This document shows, piece by piece, positions 8,906 through 18,842 of a DNA stretch of 64,000 nucleotides. Within the stretch, counting starts at the first letter, position 1. Each line of letters opens with the position of its first letter. This DNA is from Providencia alcalifaciens (GTDB lineage Bacteria; Pseudomonadota; Gammaproteobacteria; Enterobacterales; Enterobacteriaceae): assembly GCA_025961275.1 (NCBI GenBank), contig JAOQNJ010000001.1, forward strand, positions 3,865,353-3,929,352, given 5' to 3'. The position numbers were made by a program, and so were the translations under genes. A model generated the notes under the pieces. It worked only from the letters and a program-made list of their open reading frames with translations, was not told the origin of the DNA and ran no database searches.

Positions 8906-9484
8906 TTAACTCAATGCCCCTTTTTTACGGCACAAAGCAATCGCTAAAATATCTTCAGACAGGTGCTGTGCGATTTCAACATCATTAATATCACGCTGAA
9001 TTAACAGGCGATTTAAGCAACCTTCGAGTACCAGTTCCATTTGATTGGCAACCAGCTCTGAATCCTCAATATCGAGCTCATCTAAAAGCTCTTTGGTATA
9101 CAGGAAAGAGTTGTCCTTTTGTAAACGACTTAATTGATGGATAGGATGCTGTGGATCAGGGTAATGATTACAGGCTGAGACAAATAAGCAGCCTGGAAAG
9201 CGGCCTTCACTGACTTTGCTATAAAGCTGTTGGTAGCGAGATGATAACTTTTGCTGTGGAGTCAGCGATTCATCTAAGCGTGTTTGGCGTTGCCAGATTT
9301 CAATTTGCTGACCATGGTATCGCAAACAATCATAAATCAAAGCCTCATCATCAGGCCAAAACTGGCGGATAAGGCTAAAATCAGGTTCTATTTCATTGAG
9401 AAGGTGCTCGGTAGATGCGGATAAACCTTGTTTTTCTAACTGGTTTAAAGCATGGCTTAAAATCTCTTCGCGCTGTACTGACAT
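8906..9484 (-). CDS. yjdC: TetR/AcrR-family regulator YjdC
   Basis: A 192-residue regulator with an N-terminal helix-turn-helix (about residues 1-45) and a ligand-binding helical domain. Long stretches match my recollection of E. coli YjdC: RFWPD-like DNA-binding end, YPDPQHPIHQL, and ANQMELVLEGCLNRLL. The start is ATG 9484, preceded by an ACGGAG ribosome-binding site. A 15-bp palindrome just upstream (9502-9516) may be its own operator. The ligand and regulon are not known to me. It marks the end of conserved backbone before the acquired toxin/allantoin region. Confidence 0.88.
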   Translation of the reverse strand: MSVQREEILSHALNQLEKQGLSASTEHLLNEIEPDFSLIRQFWPDDEALIYDCLRYHGQQIEIWQRQTRLDESLTPQQKLSSRYQQLYSKVSEGRFPGCLFVSACNHYPDPQHPIHQLSRLQKDNSFLYTKELLDELDIEDSELVANQMELVLEGCLNRLLIQRDINDVEIAQHLSEDILAIALCRKKGALS

Positions 9485-9911
9485 TGGTTAGCTCCGTCAC
9501 AACATTGTTCCAATGTTTCATCATAGCAATGTTCATCATGGATTTATAGCGGCCATACATAGCGCTAACTTCATTTTCCTAATTAAATTACCTTCTTATA
9601 TACTCGTCATATTTTAAGTTGTAGGGGAGGAATTATGCTCTCCAATAAAGTTTTATTTGTTGATTAAATATAACGTGAGTTATTTTATATATAAATACAT
9701 CATTAATAATTTATATTTCCATACTATAGTGGAGGTTAAATTATTTAAAATTAAATTATTTGAGTTGTGTTTTAAGTGGAAATAGTGAATTTTATAAGAA
9801 ACAGTGAATGTTGTTTTTCCATTTTAATATAAGAAAGCTAAATTAATAATGTTGTTTTAATGCTTTCAGTGATAATGCAAATACTAGGATAATGAAAAAT
9901 AAGGATGTTTT
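9485..9911. other. Intergenic between yjdC and the toxin gene, 427 bp
   Basis: Very AT-rich divergent promoter region with no open frame of note. It holds the candidate yjdC operator near its left end and an AAGGA ribosome-binding site (9901-9905) for the toxin ORF at its right end. I see no further element. Confidence 0.5.
9502..9516. promoter_or_regulatory. Candidate TetR-type operator upstream of yjdC
   Basis: ACATTG-TTC-CAATGT is a perfect 6-bp inverted repeat with a 3-nt centre, 18 bp upstream of the yjdC start. TetR-family proteins commonly autoregulate from such palindromes, so this is a reasonable but untested operator. Confidence 0.45.
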
Positions 9912-10606
9912 ATGACGAATGTTGCCACTCAATCTGTTAATACTTCAATTGAAATGAACTCTGTTGAAGTAACGAAGAAGATAAATTTTGTTTGGTTAGG
10001 AAAACTCGGTTCTATTCAACAAGATTATATTCGTGTATGGAAAAAATTAATCCAGATTATCAAGTTACTATTTGGTATGACCCTCAAGCATTCTTAGCGC
10101 ATGAACTGGGTAAACAGATAAAAAATTTTGCTGCACAAAAATTTATCTTAGGTAAAAAAACGTATTTTAATAAAGTTATTCAATTACAAAATAATGCACA
10201 TGAATTTATTTCTCAGTCTATGGAGATAGAGGGCAATACGTTCGATCAAGCTGCTAAAGAGTTTATGATAACCAAACTTAATTGCTCTGATAAAAATTTG
10301 GAAACGATTATAAAGGAAAATAAAACCTCTTATTCAGATTTTGCGCAGCAACATTCGGGGTTGGTTCAGGTAGCCGATATTCATACTCTCGATGATACTA
10401 ATACGGGAATAGATAAATATTATTATCAAGAGCTAACATTAAGACAAAATCTTGCAGCGGCCTCTGATATCGCTCGACTTAAAATGCTAAATCAGCACGG
10501 AGGTTTTTATTTTGATGCCGATTTATTGCCTGCATTAAATACGACAATTTTTAATAAAAGTATCCAGACTAAAATTTCTCAATTATCTGGAAGGGATAAG
10601 TCATAA
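9912..10606 (+). other. Toxin segment 1: glycosyltransferase N-terminal half
   Basis: The frame from ATG 9912 (RBS AAGGA) reads KINFVWLGKLGS, then leaves frame at the A6 run 10041-10046. Adding one A gives WKKINPDYQVTIWYDP, continuous with the next frame. That frame holds the nucleotide-sugar-binding core LAAASDIARLKMLNQHGG and the DxD motif FDADLLP, the UDP-sugar/metal site of GT44 toxins. It ends at TAA 10604, and the same frame continues without interruption after that codon (IEFAKTQLILERL). Confidence 0.85.
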
Positions 10607-11992
10607 ATAGAATTTGCCAAGACACAATTAATTCTTGAACGACTTTCAGTGCTCGATTCCAATCATTTTCCTGCTCGTGAAGCATTAACTCAAAGCTATG
10701 AGAATTATGTGACAAAGTTTGAACAGAAAGGATCTGAATATAAAAATTTAGTGGATGAAATTCGAACTGCTATCAATACAGTGCATACGATTGAGGATTT
10801 TTTTCAACCTCTAGCACAACAGTATATTGAGTCTAATAGCTTTCGAGTTGCGAAACATCGCGGATTTCGTGGCATAAATAATAACGCTATTATGGCAGAG
10901 GCTCATAGTCACAAATTACAAACCGTAATGGAAGCTTTCGCTAAGAATTACCAACGTTTGGAACAGCATAAACTGATTTTTATTGAAAAAGCAGGTGATC
11001 AGCAAACTCGATATTTGAATGACCCTTATGCAGGATTTAATTTTCCTGAAGAGGCGAATTATCGAATGGATGGTCTTACTGAAAGTACTGCAACAATCGA
11101 AATCACAGGACCTGGTGCAATATTAAAAGCGATAAAAAGTGATGCTAAGAATCAATTTGATGAGAGTGGGCAATCCCAGCCTTTTTCAGTTGATCAATTC
11201 AGTTTTGATTTATTTAATACTTATACCGAAGAGGATGCCAAAAGTAGCTGGCAAAAGGAACACACTGTATCAGATTTTAGTTATGACCAATTACTATTAG
11301 CGATCAAAGCCAAGCAGCCTGATTTGGTCAGAAAGTTACTGGCTTATCAATCTTTATCACGTCACGATGGTTTCGAATGGTTGAGTACTGCTATCAATAA
11401 TCATGATGAAGAGACATTAAGGCTGCTATTGGAGGCTGATGTTGATCCGAACAGTCACAATAAAGTGGTAAAAAATAGCCAGAAACAGACCGCTTTAATG
11501 ACAGCCGTTGATAGCGGTGATATTACTTTAGTGAATAGACTACTTGAATATGGCGCTAAAGATGACGGTAGTGCGCTTTTAACTGCGATTAACCGTAATA
11601 ATGTCAAATTAGTTGAACGGCTATCTATGGTTGAGTTATACAGCCACTTAACAAAAAATGAAAAAGGAAAACTGTATAAACAGGCTTTAAAGGAAGTCAA
11701 ACTTAAACAGAATTTGTTTAAAACAAGCTATAAAAATTCTTTTGATACCTCTGAAAAAAAAGTACTAGAAGGAGCCATAAATCAATCAGAGAGTATTGCT
11801 ACCATTATCAATGAACAAAAGATGGCAGTAAGAAAGAATATCAATCCAGATAGTCATAAAGTGTCGTCAGCTTCGAGTAACAGTACATTAGATGATGCGG
11901 TACTTTATGAGAAAAAAGGATCAATGATTGGGATGAGCCAGCTTTTAACTCACAAGAAAAAAGTAAAGGAAGTCGCTTTGATAGCCAGCTAG
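10607..11992 (+). other. Toxin segment 2: rest of glycosyltransferase domain and ankyrin-like repeats
   Basis: In the same frame as segment 1 beyond the stop. It includes the C-terminal part of the glycosyltransferase domain (IMAEAHSHKLQ and ITGPGAILKA, with the GPG-type turn typical of this fold). At least three ankyrin-like units follow: LLLAIKAKQPDLVRKLL, LSTAINNHDEETLRLLLEA, and ALMTAVDSGDITLVNRLLEYG. The frame is lost at the A6 run 11912-11917. With seven A the text becomes INDWDEPAFNSQEKSKG and enters the protease domain. Confidence 0.8.
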
Positions 11993-14028
11993 TCATCCAA
12001 CTTGAAAATGATCCAACCGTAAGAGAAGCCGCAGCGCAATTGGTCGGTAAATCTCCCGATGCGTCAGTGTTACTACAGCTAAATGATCAAGGTGAAACGA
12101 GAAGCTGGCATCTTAATGTCAAAGGAGAGTGGGTCGAGGGATTTCCTAAAAATTTTGTCACAGAAGGACAACAACGTTGGCAGGTGGTAGGGCATGCACG
12201 CGATGGTGAACTAGCTAAAACATTGGGTAATTACACTGCGAATGATTTGAAGGAACAGCTCCTCAAAATTGCTGTGCGGCTTGATATTAACACTTCACCT
12301 GAACGTATTAACTTAGTAGATTGCACTTTGGGGAAGATTGGAAATACTGATAGTTATTTACACCAGTTTATTTCATCGTTTACCCAACAAGATATCTCAC
12401 CTTCTTCCGTATCCGTCTATACCACGAGTGTGGTTACTAATAAAAATAATCAAAAAAGACTGACGAACATCGGTGAGAAAGTGATTATGAATCACGAAAA
12501 TGATCGATGGGTTGCTGCATCCAACATCCCAGAAAAGAGGGGGCATGCGATATCAGAACATCAACAGTTAACTGCCTTAAACCAAGGGCTAGATTTTGAA
12601 TTGGGAATGAAGCAGCTATATCTTGAAAATAACTTATCTGATTCAGAATGGTTGCCTGTATTTAAGACATTGAAGGAAGATGCATCTCAGACGAGGTCGT
12701 ATTCTTTAGCGTTTATCCGCAAAGATAGTCCAAGTGTCTCTAAGATAGTGAAAACTAATGATTCACGCATTCCAAATTTCATCCATGAATATGACCGCCA
12801 ACTTGGCTTATTCAAAGCACATATGGAGATTGCTGGCGGTCAGTCGATTTCACCTTCAAAAGTGATATCGGAAGCGGAAGGAGTACATGGCCTCAATACA
12901 GCTTTTATTATTCAAACGTTGTTTAGTCAACATGTTCGCGATAATGCGACAGGAGAGGTGTTGCCGGAGAATTTGCAACGTGCATTGCAGGTCCATGCTT
13001 ATGCTAACTGGGCGCAAATGGGGTGGGATGGCCTTGAAGACACGCTAAAGTATGTTGGGTTATGGAAGGAACTTGCGACTAAAGGTCAAGCCGCGAAAGG
13101 GGTGTTTAAAGCGGCTTCTCGTGCTAGCCCATTTGTAGGTATTGGACTGAATTTATTGAGCGTAGGGCTAGATGGTTATGAACTGGCAAATGCACAAAAT
13201 GAAGCTCAGAGGACCGTGTTTGGTACGCAGCTAGGTTTTGACATATTGGGTTTAACCAATACAGCCGTTAGCTTGGGAGCTGCGACCTTTGGAGCTCCAA
13301 CAGCCGCGAGTTTTATTGGCTATTTAGGCGTACCTATAGCTGGATTGGGTATTGGTATTACTGCTCTGGTACAAGGCACTCAAGTGCATATCGAAAAAAC
13401 AAAGGCAGTAGGTCGTTATTTTGGGGAGCTAGATCAAGGGTATAACAAAGGCGGTTACCAGATTGTTGATGTTAGAGGTGAGGAGGGTAAAACTCATCGA
13501 ATGTGGAAAAATAGTCCAGGGATAGCTATTGATACCTTAGACTTACGCAATAAACAGTTAGCTTTTGCTGATACTTGGATTTACAAGACTCATATCTATG
13601 GCCTTGGCTCTGGCTATTCTAACCATACTACATGGGTAACGCCTGTATCAGTGAATAGAGCTGGATCACATAAAGAGCCGACTCCAAAAAATAAAGTTAT
13701 TAATATTAGGGAAGGAATTAATCATTCAACTTCAACCGCTTCTTTGGATATTTCTACGGATATTCCGCTAATACTGCCGGATACCCCCCAGTACTATATG
13801 GATTATAGCTACGAGACTTTCCCTTTTGTCACAGCGCGTGACGACTGGGGATTCGATGTGTTGAGACGTATAGAGAGCAATTATCGAGATAATGAAGATA
13901 ATTTCTCCTTCGATTTTTATAATTTCCCTTCAGAACGTGCGATCAGTGAGCTGATGTTTGAGTTTGTCACAACACCGGTGCGGGTTTTATTAGACGATTC
14001 TCCACGAACCATCATTATGCCTCTATAA
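11993..14028 (+). other. Toxin segment 3: C80 autoprotease and pore-forming region
   Basis: This part begins with the C80-type signature around VIQLENDPTVREAA and carries the catalytic pair His 12193-12195 and Cys 12322-12324, 43 residues apart as in clostridial toxin autoproteases. An inositol-phosphate-activated self-cleavage that releases the enzyme domain is the family function. A helical stretch then leads to hydrophobic segments (ASPFVGIGLNLLSVGLDGY, then FGAPTAASFIGYLGVPIAGL), like the pore domain of large clostridial toxins. It stops at TAA 14026 although the frame continues with homologous-looking sequence. Confidence 0.8.
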
Positions 14029-14049
14029 CCCGATGAGGCGAGAGGGAAA

Positions 14050-16164
14050 ATGGCGTATACCTTGGCTGGCGGGAATAGTACTTACCATATTAGTCTACAA
14101 GACGGGGCAACATTGATGTTGTCACAGGGAAATAGTGCAACTCAATGGGTTCTGGATGCTCGTGCCCTCGTGGATGCCAATAAACCGCAATTTGATCCAC
14201 AAGGTAGATTACGAACAGGTAAATTGCCTGTTACTTTCTCTGATGATTTTCAAGGTAAACTGCACTTAGTCAATGATGATGGTATTTTTGCCGTCGATGT
14301 GCAAAAAAAACAGGTAACGCTTGAAAGGCGTCATGTTAATGCCAACAACTTTAAAAATTGGCAGTCGTTATATGATCATCTCAAGCAGGTTGGTAACACA
14401 GATACTCATCATCAGCCGTTTATCCCAGTAAACGGTTACCGAACACCAGCCGGAGAACTTACTGGCATTGCTTATTATGAGACAGCTCGTGACCGGTTTA
14501 TTTACACAAATATGCCCGATAAGGCTGAGTTTCTCGGTGGTGCTCAACTTGCAAAAGCCGAGAATGATCAAGCATGGTTATATCGAGATGATAGAGCATG
14601 GCTAGTTAATATTGCCACCGGAAAGGTTCTACGGGAGCATTTACCACTAAACGCTTCAATTCTCAGTGGAAGTACTAAAACGATAACTCCAACCAAAAGC
14701 CAGCTTATTTCTAGTGAGGGGGGGCGGTTGTATTTTATCGTGGAGTATCAGAATGACTCTGGGTCTGTGAGTTATACATGGCAGCTAAGTCGCGAGTCTC
14801 AACAATTGATCGGGATCACTGGAGAAGCAACCGAGTTACAAAAAATATTATCGATGATAAACGATAACAAGGATGCTTCAGCGCGGCCAATATTTAACTC
14901 AGAACACACTCTGCTTACAGAAGGAAGTCAAGAGCTCCACTTGCTTGGTCGTCAGGATGGTACTCGTTACCATTCATGGTTCAAGAAGTCAGAAGGGAAG
15001 CAAAAATATCAAATTTTTTTGCAGATGAACTTTGCAAATGCACCGGAGGATATTCAACAAATTACGGTGACCACAGGAGAAAAAACGAGCTACTATTTTT
15101 ACAGTTCTTCGCAGCAAAAGCTTTATTTTCAAATGGATGATGGTATTGCTGACAATAAAAATTCAATTGCACATGAAGTGAAATCGGACGTCTACTCGTT
15201 ATCTGTAGTTCAAGGGCAACTAACAGCACAATGCAAGGATGGTACGCTTTGGATGACGGATGAGCAGGGTAGCTTGCGCTTGATGGGGGTTATGGATAGT
15301 TGGGTATTGAAACATCGAGAAAATATACTCACTGAATTACGTGATCTTGCGCTGCGAGAAGCAACACTGCCCGCGATACGCTTGCAAGGTATTCACGATA
15401 GTAAAGGCAATCCCATCATAACGTGGTATGACCTTGCAGCCGAAAAATTGATACAAGGCGGTACTGGGATTACGGTATCCAATGATATTCATTATCGAGG
15501 TCTAACGCCTGATGGGAAACAAGCTTGGCTATATGATAGCGTTGATAGACAACTATATCTTCAGCCTCTAAGTCAAGATACAGGGCTAGTTATCTCTGAC
15601 GTAGGACAGAATATATCTGCTATCCTCCCTGCAAAACGTTGGTCACAAGAACAGTATCTGAGTGTTATATCAGTAAACGATAAACTTCAGTTAACAACAA
15701 CTGAGGGGGCAATATTGTTGATGAATAAAGATGCTGAGATAGGTGAGCAGCGACAACTCATTGCATGGCAAGAAACTGCCTTAATTTCAGGAAATAAGGT
15801 GGAAGCTGCGATTGAAGCGTTACGAGGTAAGGTGCTTGTTGCACCTGTGATCCGTTACTTCTCTGAAAAGAAACTGACACCAAGCTGGTATCTAACAGAG
15901 CAAAAAATATTTATTCATGCTAAAGGCTTAAATGTTGACCATGATTTACGATATTTGGGGCAAGCTAGTGGTCAATTAGGTAGCTACATTCATGACCAAA
16001 GTACGACAGAGCTCTGGCAGGTTAGTCCATCTGGAGACGCGTTATCTCTCGGTAAATACCGTTTTATTGCTCTAAACGAAAATGCTCCACTTAAAGGCGA
16101 GTTGGTATTGCAGTCTGCACTGATCTGCTTTAATCAAACAGGACACTTTAATAATGGAATATAA
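14050..16164 (+). other. Toxin segment 4: beta-rich C-terminal region truncated by IS
   Basis: In frame with segment 3 across the TAA. About 690 residues of repeated strand-turn units with aromatic/Asp patterns (WLYRDDRAWLVNIATGK and WLYDSVDRQLYLQPL) suggest a solenoid or propeller-like receptor-binding region. No clear CROP repeats are seen. The last native codon is at 16117-16119; the final 14 residues (from 16120) come from the IS end, so the true C-terminus is lost. Confidence 0.65.
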
Positions 16165-16184
16165 TCCAATTATTGAGGTGTTAA

Positions 16185-16457
16185 ATGAAAAAACGAACAA
16201 ACAGGTTTTATACTACTGAGTTTAAGCAAGAAGCGGTCGCATTAGTCACCGAACAAGGTTATAGCGTCCCAAAAGCGGCAGCTTCATTAGGGATCACCGA
16301 TAAATTACTTTATAACTGGAAAGCAAAATTCGATGCTGAACAATCCGGTAGCAGCTTGAATGCCGATGAGAGAGCTGAGCTATTAAGGCTTCGAAAAGAA
16401 AATAAAGAACTTAGGATGGAGAAAGAGATCCTAAAAAAGCCAGCGCCCTCCTGCTAA
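16185..16457 (+). CDS. IS3-family OrfA, shifted C-terminus (copy 2)
   Basis: Ninety residues, identical to OrfA of copy 1 up to KEILKK and then ending PAPSC because one A is missing from the slippery run at 16433-16438. The helix-turn-helix and most of the coiled coil are kept, so it may still bind IS ends. It should be a poor donor of the OrfAB fusion. Confidence 0.85.
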   Translation: MKKRTNRFYTTEFKQEAVALVTEQGYSVPKAAASLGITDKLLYNWKAKFDAEQSGSSLNADERAELLRLRKENKELRMEKEILKKPAPSC

Positions 16458-16509
16458 AGGAAACCAAGTAGCGTTTAAAACGATTAAGCAATTATCTTCA
16501 CAGTTTCCC

Positions 16510-17334
16510 GTGCTGAAGCTCTGCAAGTTAATGAAAATAAGTCGTTCTGCCTACTATGCTTGGCTTAAACGCCCAGCAAAATTGATCACCGCAGAACAAC
16601 TTAGCCTGTACCGCAGAGCCAAAGCTATCTTTGAACAGAGTCGAAATAGCTTAGGTTATAGAACGTTACGTAAACGGTTATGCAAAGAGGGCTTTAGCGT
16701 GAGTGCTTATGGCGTTCAAAAGCTAATGGCTCAGCTTGGCCTAGTCGTCACTCAGCGCGTTGCTTACAAAGTCACCACAAAACGCAAACACAGTGATGCC
16801 GTAGCCGATAATTTGCTCAATCAAAATTTTAATCCTCACGCACCTAACGAAGTGTGGGCGGGTGATGTGACCTATTTAAAAACAGGGGAAGGCTGGATGT
16901 ATTTAGCCATCGTGATGGACTTATACTCACGCCGTATTGTGGGTTGGCATATCGATAAACGAATGACGGCAGATTTAGTCAGTAAAGCCTTGATGAAAGC
17001 GTATAACTTACGCCAGCCCGAAAAAGGCTTAGTCTTTCATAGTGATAGAGGCTCTCAATATACGAGTAAGCGATATCGCCGCTTGCTAACAAGCTATGGT
17101 ATTAGGGCAAGCATGGGTGATGTTGGAGCCTGTTGGGATAACGCCGTTGTAGAACGATTTTTTGGCAGTTTAAAACACGATTGGGTACTGAAAATCCCTC
17201 AGCCGACTCGGAAACAGATGAAAGAAGATGTTATCGCGTATATGCGCTATTACAACCTAGAAAGGTTTCATACTGCCAACGGTGATCTGTCCCCAATTGA
17301 GTATGAACAAAATTCCTTAAGAAAAGTGTCCTGA
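16510..17334 (+). CDS. IS3-family transposase OrfB (copy 2)
   Basis: A 274-residue DDE transposase identical in protein sequence to OrfB of copy 1, with D in GDVTYL, D in HSDRGSQY and E in NAVVERFFG. Relative to OrfA it is now in the +1 frame, so the usual -1 slippage cannot produce OrfAB from this copy. It could be complemented by copy 1. Confidence 0.9.
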   Translation: MLKLCKLMKISRSAYYAWLKRPAKLITAEQLSLYRRAKAIFEQSRNSLGYRTLRKRLCKEGFSVSAYGVQKLMAQLGLVVTQRVAYKVTTKRKHSDAVADNLLNQNFNPHAPNEVWAGDVTYLKTGEGWMYLAIVMDLYSRRIVGWHIDKRMTADLVSKALMKAYNLRQPEKGLVFHSDRGSQYTSKRYRRLLTSYGIRASMGDVGACWDNAVVERFFGSLKHDWVLKIPQPTRKQMKEDVIAYMRYYNLERFHTANGDLSPIEYEQNSLRKVS

Positions 17335-17351
17335 TTTAGTTGCGCAGAACA

Positions 17352-17818
17352 GCATTATTGCAACGTAGCGAGAAAACAATACCGATTTGTTTCAATTCTT
17401 TCTGTACTACTGGAAATACTAAGTAGGTAGTTTTGATATATAAATAGATTAAAAAAACTATTCATTTAAGAAAATCATCATTAACACTCTAATTTATCAG
17501 AGTGTTAATTGTAAACTTCTGCCTAGAATAGTTATTAATCAGGTGAGTTATGTATCCATCATAAATGGAAAATATTTTTAAGAGTCAGAACTAAATTATA
17601 TTTCGATTAAAATATGTAATTTTTATGTGAAATTTTTATGTTATTATTAGATTAAAGTTATTGTTTTTAACAATGACTTTTTTATTGATTTTTTAAATTG
17701 TAAATATGCATTTAAACTTTAAAGCTATTTACATATATTAAAAGATATCGCTGTTTGTTTTATTAGCAAAAGTCAAAGAGCCGACAGTCTTACATCGGCT
17801 AAAAATATACCACTTTGA
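17352..17818. other. Intergenic between IS copy 2 and the allantoin locus, 467 bp
   Basis: AT-rich with no gene. A perfect 10-bp inverted repeat TTAACACTCT/AGAGTGTTAA lies at 17481-17508 and may be the old terminator of the toxin gene. A second hairpin at 17779-17800 (AGCCGA/TCGGCT) lies just beyond the stop of the minus-strand racemase-like gene and may end that transcript. Confidence 0.5.
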
Positions 17819-18688
17819 TTATTTATGCTTATTAGCCAAAAAATCAGCCAATTCTGGGGATAGATTTCGGCTTCCCATACTTGGCGATGGGACTAAACTA
17901 GCTCTGTCCGGCTTCGGAATGGTTTTGGCAAGAGTTAATGCAATATTAATTGTCACGGCTAGATTATCGATGAGGGGAATACTAACGCGCTGATGAATAA
18001 TCTCCGGGAAACCAGCGAGTGCTGCACCACCTAAAATAACGCTAGATGCTCCATCTTCTATTGCACATCGTTCACTGAGCTCAGCTACCATATCGTAGGC
18101 TTTTTCAGGATTTTCAACAATTTCGGCTCCTGTCATGGGGACGGTACGAACAGATGCTAGACGACCTGCAAGACCCGCATTTTCAACTTGTTTTTCAAGT
18201 ATTGGTTTCCATTTTTCACCGCCTGAGAGAATTGAAAATTTTCGACCACATAATAATGCTATGGATAGCGAAGCTTCTAATAACCCAGTGACAGGAAAAG
18301 GGGCTATTTCTTGTAATATTGAGGCTTCGCCACAACCAAAGCCTGCGATAATTGCAGCATCGAAATTGCTATCGTGTTTTAGTTGTTTTGTCATCATGTC
18401 AATTAATGAGTGCATGGCAATCGCAATCGCGGCTTCACTACCAATATAGTCGGGGCCAAATTGAGAGGTAAGGCCGACAACTTCGACATTTTCTCCCGCG
18501 GCTTTACGTGTCTCTTTGACAATTAAATCAGTAAAAGTCTGTGAAGTATTTGGATTTAATACTAATAATCGTAATTTAGATTTTTGTCTATCGGATGTCA
18601 TATTTGTTGAGGCTAAAGTTGTATTACTCGCAGCTAATGCTGTGAGTGCTGAAGCTCCAATGATAAAGCTACGACGGCTATTGTCCAT
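17819..18688 (-). CDS. Tat-exported Asp/Glu/hydantoin racemase-like protein
   Basis: A 289-residue protein with a twin-arginine signal (NSRRSFIIGASALTALAAS) followed by an Asp/Glu/hydantoin racemase domain. The N-terminal LLVLNPNTSQTFTD and the first active-site cysteine (AGFGCGEA, about residue 118) are clear. The second catalytic Cys, normally in an LGC motif, is replaced: VILGGAALAG. In other bacteria a cytoplasmic homologue (HpxA) racemises allantoin. Here the neighbours are ureide genes, so a periplasmic role on allantoin or a related hydantoin is inferred. Loss of one Cys could mean stereospecific or non-racemase activity. Confidence 0.8.
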   Translation of the reverse strand: MDNSRRSFIIGASALTALAASNTTLASTNMTSDRQKSKLRLLVLNPNTSQTFTDLIVKETRKAAGENVEVVGLTSQFGPDYIGSEAAIAIAMHSLIDMMTKQLKHDSNFDAAIIAGFGCGEASILQEIAPFPVTGLLEASLSIALLCGRKFSILSGGEKWKPILEKQVENAGLAGRLASVRTVPMTGAEIVENPEKAYDMVAELSERCAIEDGASSVILGGAALAGFPEIIHQRVSIPLIDNLAVTINIALTLAKTIPKPDRASLVPSPSMGSRNLSPELADFLANKHK

Positions 18689-18842
18689 AAAAAAGGCCTC
18701 TGTATTGAAAGGATAGCTTATTGTTGAGGATTTAAAGTATTGAGGTTGTGCCTGTGATTTTTTACGTTACTTGGTTGTTCATTTGCTTTGCACCGATGTT
18801 TAATCAATGACAATTTAAAGCATAACGAGTACGAGTTATTTG

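Larger units (their letters stand above)
9912..16120 (+). pseudogene. Large TcdA/TcdB-like glycosylating toxin gene, inactivated
   Basis: About 2,070 codons in fragments that join into one protein. The glycosyltransferase (GT44-like) domain has KINFVWLG near the start, LAAASDIARL and a DxD metal site at 10514-10522. Ankyrin-like repeats follow (about 11280-11620). Next is a C80 cysteine protease with SRFDSQLVIQLENDP, its His in VVGHARD (12193-12195) and Cys in LVDCTLG (12322-12324). A hydrophobic TcdA/TcdB-pore-like region spans about 13000-13400, and a beta-rich C-terminal part starts near 14050. Lesions are a 1-base loss in the A run 10041-10046, TAA at 10604-10606, a 1-base loss in the A run 11912-11917, TAA at 14026-14028, and IS copy 2 at 16121. 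Such toxins glycosylate host small GTPases; this one cannot be made full length as read. Confidence 0.85.
16121..17351 (+). mobile_element. IS3-family insertion sequence, copy 2 (1,231 bp)
   Basis: Same element as at 5127-6358, in the opposite orientation and one base shorter. The ends TGATCTGC...GCAGAACA are complete. The flanks do not form a target duplication (CAC before, GCA after), unlike copy 1. The missing base is in the A run 16433-16438 (six A instead of seven). This takes OrfB out of the -1 frame relative to OrfA, so OrfAB fusion by normal slippage would fail. Confidence 0.92.

Noticed and set aside
6359..16120. Inversion between the IS copies
   Set aside because: The ardA halves and the matching AAC flanks of copy 1 are in the original arrangement, so the segment has not been flipped through copy 1.
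5127..17351. Composite transposon bounded by the two inverted IS3 copies
   Set aside because: The interval includes the backbone tRNA-Phe and yjdC, copy 1 has its own target duplication in ardA, and copy 2 has none shared with it. They are independent insertions.
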